Notes under the pieces: generated by a model
Databases searched by the model: none
What the model was told of the DNA's origin: nothing
What the model saw: the letters and a program-made list of their open reading frames with translations, nothing else
Assembly: GCF_007997385.1 (NCBI RefSeq)
Contig: NZ_VOSC01000005.1
Span: 62,001 to 126,000 of the forward strand
Length of the DNA stretch: 64,000 nucleotides
Direction: 5' to 3'
Source of the DNA: Seonamhaeicola algicola
GTDB taxonomy: Bacteria; Bacteroidota; Bacteroidia; Flavobacteriales; Flavobacteriaceae
Program-made: the position numbers and the translations under genes
In this document: positions 24,399 to 33,232 of the stretch, in pieces
How the letters are laid out: every line of letters begins with the position of its first letter
Numbering within the stretch: the stretch's first letter is position 1

Positions 24399-25577
24399 TT
24401 AAACAGGTAATAAAATAGTTTCTACTTCATCACCAATATTAACTTCAGTAACTGTTTCAGGAATAAAAACTAAAGCGTTTGAAAGTGCAAAGGTTTGCAG
24501 CATTGATGAGTTTTGGCCTTCTAAAAATGCTACATTACCATTAGAGTATATAGCTTTTAAAAATTGTGGTCTGTCGCCCTTTTTTATAAATTTTGAAGTT
24601 GATTTTGCTGTTACTCTTGGCAGGTTAGTAGTTTTAAAACCCATCATTTTTTGTAAAGCAATATAAACATAAACATAAAAACAAGATAGAGCTGCTGCAG
24701 GATTTCCGGGTAAAGCAAAAACAGCGGTGTTTTCTTTTTTACCAAAAAATAATGGTTTACCAGGTTTTTGTTTCACTTTATAAAACACTTCTTCAACTTG
24801 TATTTCTTTCAAGGCTTTTCCAACAAAATCATAATCGCCAACCGAAATACCTCCAGTAATTAACACCAAATTATGAGTGTTTACGGCATATTTTAAAGTG
24901 TTTACAGTTTGCTTATAATCATCTTCAACTTTATAAAGTGTAATATCGTAAAATTTTAAACTATATAATGCGCTTAAAAGCATTTTAGAGTTGCTTTCAT
25001 AAATTTTACCATGCGTAAGTGTTTGCCCAGGTTCTATAAGTTCGTTACCAGTAGTTACAATGGCTATAGTTGGTTTTTTGTAAACGTTAACCTCTGTAAT
25101 ACCCAAAGACAATAGGTAGCCAATACCTGCAGGTGTTAGTTTAGTGCCTTTTTTTAAAGCAACGTTTCCTTGTTTAACTTGTTCACCCAAAGGGCGAATA
25201 TTTTGCTCTAAATCAATGTTGTGGGCAAGCTCAATTTTATTATTAGTTGCTACTACTTTTTCTTGCATTATAACTGCGTTGGCAGTATTTGGTACTGGTG
25301 CGCCAGTAAAAATTCTAACAGCTTCACCGGGTTTTAAAGCAGGTTTATGTCCATCACCCGCTTTTACTTCATCAATTACCATATAAGTTAGGCTATCATG
25401 TAAATTTAAGGCGTAACCATCCATTGCAGATTGCCTAAAAGGAGGCATGTTAATAGGAGATAATATGTCTTCAAAAAGCAAATATCCATTAGCCTTTTCA
25501 ATGGGTTTTACTGTTGGTTTTACTAGCTTGTTAGTGTTTGTTGTTACTGTTGTAATTGCTTCTTGTATGGTAACCAT
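24399..25577 (-). CDS. moeA: Molybdopterin molybdenumtransferase (MoeA)
   Basis: A protein of ~390 residues with the MoeA signatures PPFRQSAMDGYAL, RIFTGAPVPNTANAVIMQEKV, GNELIEPGQTLTHGKIYESNS, LITGGISVGDYDFV and PGKPLFFG/FALPGNPAAAL. It inserts molybdate into adenylylated molybdopterin. I prefer the start at 25577 (MVTIQEAI) to 25598: a consensus -7 box lies at 25607-25600 on the minus strand, so transcription should begin near 25593, downstream of the longer start codon. It is the first gene of the eight-gene operon. Confidence 0.93.
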   Translation of the reverse strand: MVTIQEAITTVTTNTNKLVKPTVKPIEKANGYLLFEDILSPINMPPFRQSAMDGYALNLHDSLTYMVIDEVKAGDGHKPALKPGEAVRIFTGAPVPNTANAVIMQEKVVATNNKIELAHNIDLEQNIRPLGEQVKQGNVALKKGTKLTPAGIGYLLSLGITEVNVYKKPTIAIVTTGNELIEPGQTLTHGKIYESNSKMLLSALYSLKFYDITLYKVEDDYKQTVNTLKYAVNTHNLVLITGGISVGDYDFVGKALKEIQVEEVFYKVKQKPGKPLFFGKKENTAVFALPGNPAAALSCFYVYVYIALQKMMGFKTTNLPRVTAKSTSKFIKKGDRPQFLKAIYSNGNVAFLEGQNSSMLQTFALSNALVFIPETVTEVNIGDEVETILLPV

Positions 25578-25599
25578 TACTTTTTTCGTTATATTCATA

Positions 25600-25607
25600 C
25601 AAATATA
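25600..25607 (-). promoter_or_regulatory. -7 promoter box of the Moco operon
   Basis: On the minus strand this reads TATATTTG, a perfect match to TAnnTTTG. It sits 23 bp before the preferred moeA start at 25577 and helps decide that start. Confidence 0.6.
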
Positions 25608-25815
25608 GCGATTATGAATTTTAATTGCATTGATTGTATATATGATTATTCCGTATTTTTTATCTGTGTATTATTTTTATCTCAAAAAAAATGTATTTGT
25701 TTTTTATGATACCCATAAAAATTAATGATTACACTTAAAACTAAGTATTGTTACGTATATTTGTTTACATCTAAATTTTTTAAATCTTCCCAAATAGTTT
25801 ATAAAAATCCAACTA

Positions 25816-26520
25816 ATGAAAGTAACCTGTACAAATTGCGAAAACAAAAATTGCTTAATAAGCAGTAATACTTCGGTGTTAGAAAATTCAGATTTTTTGA
25901 AAAATAAAAGCGAAATATTCTGTAAAAAAGGGCAGCAGTTTATTATTGAAGGTGCTCCTGTTAATGGTTTGTTTTTTATTTTAAAAGGAAAAGTAAAAGT
26001 ATTTAGAACGGGAATTAATGGTAAAGAACAAATAGTAAGGTTTGCTAAAGAAGGTGAAATTATTGGACACAGAGGTTTTGGTACTGAAGAGTATTATTCT
26101 ATTGGAGCAATTGCTTTACAGAATGTAGATTTATGTTATTTCTCTAAAGATGATTTACAAACGGCGCTTAAAGAAAACCCTGATTTTACTTATGATATGA
26201 TGCTTTTTTATGCCAATGAATTAAACAGAAGCGAATCTAAAGTAAAATCACTCTCACAAATGACGGTTCGTGAACGTGTGGTTGATACCTTATTATATAT
26301 AAACCGAAAGTTTGGCACCTTAAAAGGATTTTTAAACTTGCCTTTAAGTAGAAAAGAATATGCTGATTATGCTGGTACATCAGAAGAACAAGTTATAAGA
26401 GTTTTTTCAGCATTAAAAAAAGAAGGTCTTATTGTAGCCAGCGGTAAAAAAGTTGGCATTGTTGATGTTAACGTACTTAAAAAGGAAATTAGCGATCATA
26501 ATTTCTTTCTAGATAGCTAG
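25816..26520 (+). CDS. Crp/Fnr family regulator with FNR-type cysteines
   Basis: A 234-residue regulator with an N-terminal cyclic-nucleotide-binding fold (about residues 25-140), a dimerisation helix and a C-terminal helix-turn-helix (LPLSRKEYADYAGTSEEQVI). Four cysteines match E. coli FNR in position: Cys5-x2-Cys8-x4-Cys13 near the start and Cys107 in VDLCYFSKDDLQ, which aligns with FNR Cys122. This predicts an oxygen-labile 4Fe-4S cluster. It is divergent from the Moco operon and precedes globin and nitrate-uptake genes, so control of these by oxygen or NO is likely. I found no unambiguous TTGAT-N4-ATCAA site. Confidence 0.88.
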   Translation: MKVTCTNCENKNCLISSNTSVLENSDFLKNKSEIFCKKGQQFIIEGAPVNGLFFILKGKVKVFRTGINGKEQIVRFAKEGEIIGHRGFGTEEYYSIGAIALQNVDLCYFSKDDLQTALKENPDFTYDMMLFYANELNRSESKVKSLSQMTVRERVVDTLLYINRKFGTLKGFLNLPLSRKEYADYAGTSEEQVIRVFSALKKEGLIVASGKKVGIVDVNVLKKEISDHNFFLDS

Positions 26521-26541
26521 TGTTTGCTTTCAAAACATGGT

Positions 26542-26559
26542 GTAAAAACAGTTTTTTAC
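26542..26559. promoter_or_regulatory. Palindrome upstream of the globin gene
   Basis: Inverted repeat GTAAAAA-CAGT-TTTTTAC, 22 bp after the fnr-like stop. TTTG at 26578-26581 may end a -7 box, which would place the dyad near -35, so it could be an operator. It could instead be a weak terminator of the regulator gene. Confidence 0.35.
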
Positions 26560-26620
26560 CTGACATTGTCTATAGTATTTGCAGTAAAACCGTTTTAGTT
26601 TTGCTTCAAACACAAACGTT

Positions 26621-27040
26621 ATGGAAACAAAAACAATCACTTTAGTGCAAGAATCGTTTAAAAAAGTAAGTCCCAATGCTTTGGCTGTATCTCAATTATT
26701 CTATAACAAATTATTTCAGTTAGATCCGCCTTTAAAAGCGCTATTTCCTACAAATGAGGCAGATATGCAACAACAAAGTAGTAAATTAATGTCTATGTTA
26801 GGTGTAGCAGTAACAAGCTTAAAAGACTTAGATACACTAAAACCAGCCTTAGAAGATTTAGCCAAAAGGCATTTAGAATATAAAGTAGAAGCATTTCATT
26901 ACCATATTATAGGAGAGGCGTTAATGGCTACTTTAAAAGAAGGTTTGAAAGAAGATTTTACTACCGAAGTACAAAACGCTTGGGAGCAAACCTTTACAAC
27001 AGTTTCAAATTTTATGATTAATGCTGCATATAAAAACTAA
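26621..27040 (+). CDS. Single-domain globin of the flavohaemoglobin type
   Basis: A 139-residue globin. The B-C region QLFYNKLFQLDPPLKALFP and the proximal-His region AKRHLEYKVEAFHYHIIGEAL follow flavohaemoglobin globin domains. The FAD/NAD reductase domain of Hmp is absent, so it needs an external reductase. These proteins bind O2 and NO and commonly take part in NO detoxification. The position between an FNR-type regulator and nitrate-transport genes supports a protective role during nitrate or nitrite metabolism. Confidence 0.9.
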   Translation: METKTITLVQESFKKVSPNALAVSQLFYNKLFQLDPPLKALFPTNEADMQQQSSKLMSMLGVAVTSLKDLDTLKPALEDLAKRHLEYKVEAFHYHIIGEALMATLKEGLKEDFTTEVQNAWEQTFTTVSNFMINAAYKN

Positions 27041-27128
27041 GTAAATACTTAATTTAATTAAAAAAACATAGAATAATTTTTTCTAAAAAGCACATTTTAA
27101 ATATTTAAAGATTAGTTAGTTGCTTTTT

Positions 27129-27154
27129 AAACCTGCCAAATGGCAGGTTTTTTT
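27129..27154 (+). terminator. Intrinsic terminator after the globin gene
   Basis: A perfect stem (AAACCTGCC/GGCAGGTTT) with a 4-nt loop followed by a T run. It separates the globin from the nitrate-transport operon. Confidence 0.9.
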
Positions 27155-27193
27155 GTGGATAAAAAAGTGTTTTATCTATGGTGTTTATCATAC

Positions 27194-27246
27194 TAAGTAT
27201 AAATTACTACTTATATATTTGTTTCAAAATTAAGTATAAATACTTA
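27194..27246 (+). promoter_or_regulatory. nrtA promoter flanked by two related palindromes
   Basis: A consensus -7 box TATATTTG (27214-27221) lies between two dyads. The upstream one is TAAGTA (27194-27199) with TACTTA (27208-27213). The downstream one is the perfect TAAGTAT-AA-ATACTTA (27231-27246). The downstream copy would cover the start of the transcript, which suits a repressor. The regulator is not identified. Confidence 0.55.
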
Positions 27247-27268
27247 GAAATTAATTAACATCTTAAAT

Positions 27269-28654
27269 ATGAAAACACTAATCAAAAAAACAATTTTTAT
27301 ACTGCCAGTGGCAGTTTTACTATTTGCTTGCGGTGGTAAAGAAAAAAAGAAAGAAGCAGATGTAGAAAAAACAGCTGCCGAAGTTTCAAAAACAAAACAA
27401 TTAGAAATTGAAAAGCCTCAATTAACATTTGGTTTTATTAAACTTACTGATATGGCACCACTAGCCATTGCAAAAGAAAAAGGCTTTTTTGAAGATGAAG
27501 GTTTATTTGTGTCTGTTGAAGCGCAATCTAACTGGAAAAACGTTTTAGATCGTGTAATTGATGGGCAGTTAGATGGCTCACACATGCTAGCAGGCCAACC
27601 AATTGCTGCAGGCGCAGGTTTTGGGCGTCAAGCCGAATTAGTCACGCCTTTTTCAATGGATTTAAATGGTAATGGTATTACAGTTTCAAATGATGTTTGG
27701 AGTAAAATGAAAGCTAATGTGCCAAAAGATGCCGATGGTAAACCAATACATCCTATAAAAGCCGATGCCTTAAAACCTGTAATTGCAGATTATAAAAATT
27801 CAGGTAAAGCCTTTAAAATGGGTATGGTTTTCCCTGTATCTACACACAATTATGAAATTAGATATTGGTTAGCCGCTGCCGGAATTCATCCGGGTATGTA
27901 CACTGCTGAAAATGTACAAGGACAAATTGATGCAGAGGTTTTACTTTCTGTAACGCCACCACCACAAATGCCTGCAACTTTAGAGGCTGGTACTATTTAC
28001 GGTTATTGTGTGGGTGAACCATGGAACCAACAAGCTGTATTTAAAGGTATTGGTGTGCCTGTAACTACAAATTATGATATCTGGAAAAATAACCCAGAAA
28101 AAGTATTTGTAATGACCAAAAAGTTTGTAGATGAAAACCCAAACACCGCTATAGCTGTAACCAAAGCTTTAATTAGAGCTGGTAAATGGCTAGATGAGCC
28201 TGGAAACAGAGCAGAGGCTGTTAAAATATTATCAATGTCGCAATATGTTGGAGCAGATGAAGCTGTTTTAGCTAACTCAATGACTGGTACGTTTGAGTTT
28301 GAGAAAGGCGACAAGCGTTCAATGCCAGATTTTAACGTATTCTACAAATACAATGCCACTTATCCGTTTTACTCTGATGGTATTTGGTTTTTAACGCAAA
28401 TGAGACGTTGGGGGCAAATTCCTGAGGCAAAACCAGCTGAATGGTACGCTGAAACTATTAAAGATATTTACAGACCAGATATCTGGAAAAAAGCCGCGGA
28501 GTTGTTAGTAGCTGAGGGTAACATTCCTGCTGCAGACATTCCTGATACTGATGGCTATAAACCTGCAACAACAGATTTTATAGACGGAAATTCATATGAT
28601 GCTAAAGATCCTGTAGCATACATCAATAGCTTTAAAATAGGTAATAAAGATTAA
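27269..28654 (+). CDS. nrtA: Nitrate/nitrite ABC transporter substrate-binding lipoprotein (NrtA-like)
   Basis: A 461-residue protein with a lipoprotein signal ending LLFACGG. The binding-protein fold shows the NrtA/CmpA pattern: [62 protein letters not shown] and [12 protein letters not shown]. NrtA proteins capture nitrate and nitrite in the periplasm. Permease and two ATPase genes follow. Bicarbonate binding (CmpA-like) is the main alternative, but the adjacent Moco genes favour nitrate. Confidence 0.92.
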   Translation: MKTLIKKTIFILPVAVLLFACGGKEKKKEADVEKTAAEVSKTKQLEIEKPQLTFGFIKLTDMAPLAIAKEKGFFEDEGLFVSVEAQSNWKNVLDRVIDGQLDGSHMLAGQPIAAGAGFGRQAELVTPFSMDLNGNGITVSNDVWSKMKANVPKDADGKPIHPIKADALKPVIADYKNSGKAFKMGMVFPVSTHNYEIRYWLAAAGIHPGMYTAENVQGQIDAEVLLSVTPPPQMPATLEAGTIYGYCVGEPWNQQAVFKGIGVPVTTNYDIWKNNPEKVFVMTKKFVDENPNTAIAVTKALIRAGKWLDEPGNRAEAVKILSMSQYVGADEAVLANSMTGTFEFEKGDKRSMPDFNVFYKYNATYPFYSDGIWFLTQMRRWGQIPEAKPAEWYAETIKDIYRPDIWKKAAELLVAEGNIPAADIPDTDGYKPATTDFIDGNSYDAKDPVAYINSFKIGNKD

Positions 28655-28683
28655 GATTAATTTTTTTATGTCGTTCCTAGTGT

Positions 28684-28734
28684 GAAGTATGAGTAGAAAC
28701 CTCATAATAAAAACTATGAGGTTTCTCATACTTC
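28684..28734 (+). other. Long intercistronic stem-loop between nrtA and the permease gene
   Basis: A 19-bp stem with one 3-nt bulge: GAAGTATGAG plus AAACCTCAT on the left arm pair with ATGAGGTTT plus CTCATACTTC on the right. There is no T run after it. Such hairpins between binding-protein and permease genes commonly stabilise the upstream mRNA or cause partial termination, giving excess binding protein. Confidence 0.75.
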
Positions 28735-28792
28735 ATAATTAAACAACATATTAAAATACAAGTAAATAGAATAAATAGAAACAAACGTAGTC

Positions 28793-29899
28793 ATGAAACA
28801 AAGTATAACATTAGGAAAAGTAACAAAATTTATGGGCTTAGGTTTTTTAACCACCCTTAAAGATTTGTTTACAGGTAAATTAGATAAAGAAGATTTTAAA
28901 AGTTTTTTACGTAAAGTAGTTGTGCCAATAGTATCTATATTATTATTTGTTGGGTTATGGCATATGGGCGCTAAAACATTGTATAATATTGAGGCAGATT
29001 TTAAAATAAATAAAGCTTTAGAAGAACGCGGACAAGCAGCTGCCGATGCCGAAGCAGCTTGTATAGCATCAGGTAATGTAACTTGCCAGCCTAATTCATT
29101 GCCATCACCGGCACAAGTATGGGATTCTTATAAATCACTCTTAAGAGACCACAGTACAATTAGTGCAGATAAAGCTGCTTTTAAAGAAAAAACAGCGGCT
29201 TTAAATGAAAAGCGTATTGCCGAAGGTAAAAATCCTATTGTTTATACAGGCCGTCCATCGTTTGTTGATCAAATTTTTAGAAGTTTAAAAACAGTATTTG
29301 CAGGTTTTTTACTTGCTTTAGTAATTGCTGTGCCACTAGGTATTTTTATAGGGTTAAGCCCTACATTAAAAAGTGCTTTTAACTGGTTTATTCAAATTTT
29401 TAAACCTGTATCGCCAGTAGTTTGGTACTTATTAGTTTTTATGATTGTGAAAACATTATTAATAGATTCTAGTGAAGACAGCTCATTCACTATTTCATTT
29501 ATAAGTGTTGGTTTATGCTCAATGTGGGCAACATTAGTAAATACAGCCATGGGTGTTTCATCGGTTGATAAAGATTATATCAATGTAGCTAAAGTATTGA
29601 AGTTAGGTACGTTTCAAAAAATATTCAAAGTTATTTTGCCTTCGTCTTTACCATTAATTTTTACCGGTTTAAAAATTACAATCTCTGTAGGTTGGATGGT
29701 ATTAATTGCTATTGAATTATTAGCACAAAGTCCTGGTTTAGGAACTTTTGTATGGGAAGAATTTCAAAATGGTGCAAATGATTCTAACGCAAAAATTATA
29801 GTAGCCATGTTTGTTATTGGTATTATAGGATTCTTGTTAGATAGGTTAATGTTAACCATTCAAAACTCAGTGTCTTTTGTAAAAACTGATGCTATATAA
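28793..29899 (+). CDS. nrtB: Nitrate ABC transporter permease (NrtB-like)
   Basis: A 368-residue membrane protein of the binding-protein-dependent permease family. One N-terminal helix precedes a long extracytoplasmic region (about residues 60-150), then a five-to-six-helix core. The coupling motif, EAA-like, is around INVAKVLKLGTFQKIFKVILPSSLPLIFTG. The extended N-terminal region is common in Bacteroidota NrtB homologues. It forms the membrane channel with the two ATPases downstream. Confidence 0.9.
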   Translation: MKQSITLGKVTKFMGLGFLTTLKDLFTGKLDKEDFKSFLRKVVVPIVSILLFVGLWHMGAKTLYNIEADFKINKALEERGQAAADAEAACIASGNVTCQPNSLPSPAQVWDSYKSLLRDHSTISADKAAFKEKTAALNEKRIAEGKNPIVYTGRPSFVDQIFRSLKTVFAGFLLALVIAVPLGIFIGLSPTLKSAFNWFIQIFKPVSPVVWYLLVFMIVKTLLIDSSEDSSFTISFISVGLCSMWATLVNTAMGVSSVDKDYINVAKVLKLGTFQKIFKVILPSSLPLIFTGLKITISVGWMVLIAIELLAQSPGLGTFVWEEFQNGANDSNAKIIVAMFVIGIIGFLLDRLMLTIQNSVSFVKTDAI

Positions 29900-29977
29900 A
29901 CTAGGTTGAATTGTTTAACTGTTTAATCCTGGAGTAGAATAAACACATCAACACATAAACTAACAAACACTAAAAAC

Positions 29978-30820
29978 ATGGCATACTTACAATTAAATAA
30001 TGTACACAAAACATATGTACAAGGCGAAGATGAAGTGCTTTCAAATATAAATTTAACTATTGAAGAAGGCGAGTTTGTAGCTATTGTTGGGTTTACTGGT
30101 AGTGGTAAAACAACATTGGTAAACTTAATAAATGGTTTATTGCAACCAACCAGAGGCGAAGTGCTTTTTAAAGGGCAGCCCGTTACTGGTACTAGCCATG
30201 AACGAGGTGTAATTTTTCAAAATTACTCATTATTACCATGGTTAACAGTAGGGCAAAATGTGTTTATGGCTGTAAAAGAAGCGTTTCCTAAAACACCAAA
30301 AAAAGAGCTTAACCAAATGGTAGCAAACTATGTAGATATGGTAAGTTTAACGCCAGCTATAAATAAATTACCAAGAGAATTATCTGGAGGTATGCGCCAG
30401 CGTGTTGCAGTAGCAAGAGCTTTAGCTATGAAACCCGAAATGATTATTATGGATGAACCTTTAGGTGCTTTAGATGCTTTAACAAGAGGTAATTTACAAG
30501 ATGAAATTTTAAATATTTGGGGAAAAGATAAACGTACAGCCTTGCTTATTACTAATGATGTTGATGAAGGTATTTATATGGCCGATAGAATAATTCCGTT
30601 GCGTCCTGGGCCAAACGCCACTTTGGGGCCAGAGTTTAAAATTGATATTGAACGCCCACGTGATAAAACTGAATTGAATGATAATGAAAACTTTAAACAA
30701 ACGCGTAATGCCATTATTGAATATTTAATGGATATAGGTAATGAACGAAAGGCTGAAGCCCAAACAGCATACGCTTTGCCAGACTTAACACCTAAAGATT
30801 TTGTAAACCAATTTAAATAA
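29978..30820 (+). CDS. Nitrate ABC transporter ATPase 1 (no H-loop histidine)
   Basis: A 280-residue ABC ATPase with Walker A (GFTGSGKTT), Q-loop (FQNYSLLPW), canonical signature LSGGM (residues 135-139) and Walker B (IIMDEP). The switch histidine is replaced by Asn193 (LLITNDVDEG). A C-terminal extension of ~60 residues follows. Its partner, encoded 1 bp downstream, has the opposite set of changes, so the pair forms one canonical and one degenerate ATP site. Confidence 0.92.
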   Translation: MAYLQLNNVHKTYVQGEDEVLSNINLTIEEGEFVAIVGFTGSGKTTLVNLINGLLQPTRGEVLFKGQPVTGTSHERGVIFQNYSLLPWLTVGQNVFMAVKEAFPKTPKKELNQMVANYVDMVSLTPAINKLPRELSGGMRQRVAVARALAMKPEMIIMDEPLGALDALTRGNLQDEILNIWGKDKRTALLITNDVDEGIYMADRIIPLRPGPNATLGPEFKIDIERPRDKTELNDNENFKQTRNAIIEYLMDIGNERKAEAQTAYALPDLTPKDFVNQFK

Positions 30821-30821
30821 C

Positions 30822-31661
30822 ATGCGCATTATGAGTACAATTACAACAAATACAACAACTAAAGGTTATGTTGAAAATGGCATTTTTCCATCAAATGATG
30901 TCATGTTAGATTTAAAAAACCTAAAAAAAGTATACCCAACACCAAAGGGAGATTATGTAGTTTTAGAAAACTTAAACCTTCAAATTAGAAAAGAAGAATT
31001 TGTAACCATTATAGGGCATTCGGGCTGTGGTAAAACTACCATGTTATCAATGATAGCGGGTTTAAACAACATTTCAGGTGGTAACATTTCAGTTTTAGGA
31101 AAGCACATAAAAGGGCCAGGGCCAGATAGAGGTGTTATTTTTCAAGCACCAAGTTTGATGCCTTGGATGACATCACTTCAAAATGTATTGTTGGGCGTAA
31201 ACCAAGTGTTTCCACATGCAACAAAAGCACAACGTAATGATATTGCTAAGTATTACCTACAAAAAGTAGGTTTAGAAGATGCGTTTCATAAAAAAGCTGC
31301 AGATTTATCGCAAGGTATGCAGCAACGTGTTGGTATTGCCCGTGCGTTTGCTATTAAACCTAAAGTTTTATTGTTAGATGAGCCTTTTGGAATGTTAGAT
31401 TCTTTAACACGTGGCGAACTGCAAGATATACTTATTGAAATTTGGAATAAAGAAAAAATTACGGCTGTTATGATTACACATGATGTTGATGAAGCTATTT
31501 TTTTAGCAGACAGAGTGGTAATGATGACTAGCGGACCACGCGCTAAAATTGGTGATGTGCTTAGTATAGATTTTGAACGTCCGCGCACGCGTAAAGCAGT
31601 TTTAGAGCACAACGATTACTACAAATACAGAAAACATTTAATAGACTTTTTAGAGCATTAA
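30822..31661 (+). CDS. Nitrate ABC transporter ATPase 2 (altered signature)
   Basis: A 279-residue ABC ATPase with Walker A (GHSGCGKTT), Walker B (LLLDEPFG), H-loop His220 (MITHDVDEA) and an altered signature LSQGM (residues 162-166). It lacks the substrate-binding-protein-like C-terminal domain of cyanobacterial NrtC. An ATG at 30831 is an equally possible start. It pairs with the preceding ATPase to power nitrate uptake. Confidence 0.92.
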   Translation: MRIMSTITTNTTTKGYVENGIFPSNDVMLDLKNLKKVYPTPKGDYVVLENLNLQIRKEEFVTIIGHSGCGKTTMLSMIAGLNNISGGNISVLGKHIKGPGPDRGVIFQAPSLMPWMTSLQNVLLGVNQVFPHATKAQRNDIAKYYLQKVGLEDAFHKKAADLSQGMQQRVGIARAFAIKPKVLLLDEPFGMLDSLTRGELQDILIEIWNKEKITAVMITHDVDEAIFLADRVVMMTSGPRAKIGDVLSIDFERPRTRKAVLEHNDYYKYRKHLIDFLEH

Positions 31662-31721
31662 TAAAAACTTAAAGTGGTTTTAAACATGAGTTTTATCATA
31701 ATTCAACCGCTTGTAGGCAAG

Positions 31722-31729
31722 TATATTTG
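31722..31729 (+). promoter_or_regulatory. -7 box before the porin gene
   Basis: TATATTTG, a perfect match to the Bacteroidota -7 consensus, centred in the short dyad GCAA-N6-TTGC. It suggests that the porin has its own promoter after the ABC operon. Confidence 0.55.
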
Positions 31730-31798
31730 CTTACCAATTAATTAAAAATAACTACAAAAAACAACTTATTAAAAATGCTAAAATTAAAATTTAACAAT

Positions 31799-33061
31799 AT
31801 GAAAAAACAATACGTATTATTAGCAGTTTTTGCCTTAGCAATACAATTTGCACAAGCGCAATTTACATTAGATGGAGAGTTTAGACCACGTACAGAATAC
31901 CGTCACGGATTTGGAAACCTTATTGCAGATGATGCCGATGCTGGTTTTGGAATTTCTACAAGAGCGCGTTTAAATGCTGGTTGGACTACCGATGCTTATA
32001 AGGTGTATTTAAGCCTGCAAGATGTAATGGTTTGGGGTGAAAATCGTCAAATATTACCTTGGGATCAAAATAATTCATTTGCTGTTTTTGAAGCTTGGGC
32101 TGAAATTAAATTAGCCGAAAGCTGGTCAACTAAAATTGGTCGCCAGGTCTTATCATATGATGATCAAAGAATTTTAGGAGGTTTAGATTGGGCACAACAG
32201 GGCCGAAACCATGATGCAGCCATGATAAAACATAAAAAAGGTAAGTTTATGTTAGACTTTGCATTGGCTTTCAATCAAGATTATTCTAACCCAACGGGTT
32301 TTGTATCAGTAGGTACAGGTTATAATACTTCAGGTTTCTTTTCATACAAAACCATGCAAATGTTATATATGAAACAAGCTTGGGAAAAATTTACAGGTAG
32401 TTTGTTATTATTAAATAATGGTTTTCAAAAATTTGATGACGCTAGTGCTCCAGATGGTGTAAATAATATTCAAACATTTGGTACGCATTTAACATATAAA
32501 GCAGGAAGTTTTGGTCTTGCTGGTAATGGTTATTTACAGTTTGGTGATGATAGAAAAACAGCGTTTTTACTAGGTTTAGATGCTACTTACAAGGCTTCTG
32601 AAAAAGTAACACTTGGTGCTGGTATTGAGATAATTAGTGGTGATAAAGCTGATACTGCTGAAACTGAAGCATTTTTCCCATTATATGGTACTAACCACAA
32701 ATTTAATGGTTTTATGGATTATTTTTACGTAGGTAACCACGCTAACTCAATTGGTTTATCTGATATTCATGTGAGTGCTAATTTTGATTTAGGAAACAAA
32801 TCTAGCTTATTAGTTAAAGCACTTAATTTTAGTGGAGAGAAAGAATTAGCTAGTGGAGAAAAATCTTTAGGTACTGAAATTGATATTGTATACAAAAAAG
32901 CCTTTAAAGGGTATGCTTTAGTAATGGGTTACTCGCACATGTTTGCTGCCGATGGTATGTATGAGCTTAAAGGAATAAGTGAAGATGCTGCTGCAAGCGG
33001 ACAAAACTGGGCATGGGCTATGTTAGTTATTAAGCCTAAGTTTTTAAATACAGCCAAATAA
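31799..33061 (+). CDS. Outer-membrane porin, alginate-export (Alginate_exp) family type
   Basis: The start at 31799 gives a clean signal peptide (MKKQYVLLAVFALAIQFAQAQ); an upstream in-frame ATG at 31775 adds 8 residues and is less likely. The mature ~400 residues show beta-barrel strands beginning FTLDGEFRPRTEYRHGF and passing through WSTKIGRQVLSYDDQRILGGLDW, a hallmark of the alginate_exp family. Members are anion-selective outer-membrane channels. Directly behind the nitrate importer, this is probably the outer-membrane entry for nitrate; inference. Confidence 0.85.
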   Translation: MKKQYVLLAVFALAIQFAQAQFTLDGEFRPRTEYRHGFGNLIADDADAGFGISTRARLNAGWTTDAYKVYLSLQDVMVWGENRQILPWDQNNSFAVFEAWAEIKLAESWSTKIGRQVLSYDDQRILGGLDWAQQGRNHDAAMIKHKKGKFMLDFALAFNQDYSNPTGFVSVGTGYNTSGFFSYKTMQMLYMKQAWEKFTGSLLLLNNGFQKFDDASAPDGVNNIQTFGTHLTYKAGSFGLAGNGYLQFGDDRKTAFLLGLDATYKASEKVTLGAGIEIISGDKADTAETEAFFPLYGTNHKFNGFMDYFYVGNHANSIGLSDIHVSANFDLGNKSSLLVKALNFSGEKELASGEKSLGTEIDIVYKKAFKGYALVMGYSHMFAADGMYELKGISEDAAASGQNWAWAMLVIKPKFLNTAK

Positions 33062-33110
33062 TATTAAAATATAATCTGATTTTTCAGGTTAATCATGACT
33101 ATTTCATTTT

Positions 33111-33140
33111 AAAAGTCTCACTTTTTAGTGAGACTTTTTA
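33111..33140 (+). terminator. Intrinsic terminator after the porin gene
   Basis: A perfect 12-bp stem (AAAAGTCTCACT/AGTGAGACTTTT) with a TTTT loop and trailing T run. Confidence 0.9.
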
Positions 33141-33232
33141 TGTTTACTCAACCAACCCCATACTTAACGCATTGTAGTTTTTTTGTGCTTTAATTAGGTG
33201 CTAGCTTTATAACATCATTAAAATTATACGTT

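Noticed and set aside
25632-25655. FNR box between the Moco operon and the regulator (TTGAT near TATGAT)
   Set aside because: The second half-site is not ATCAA and the spacing is wrong.
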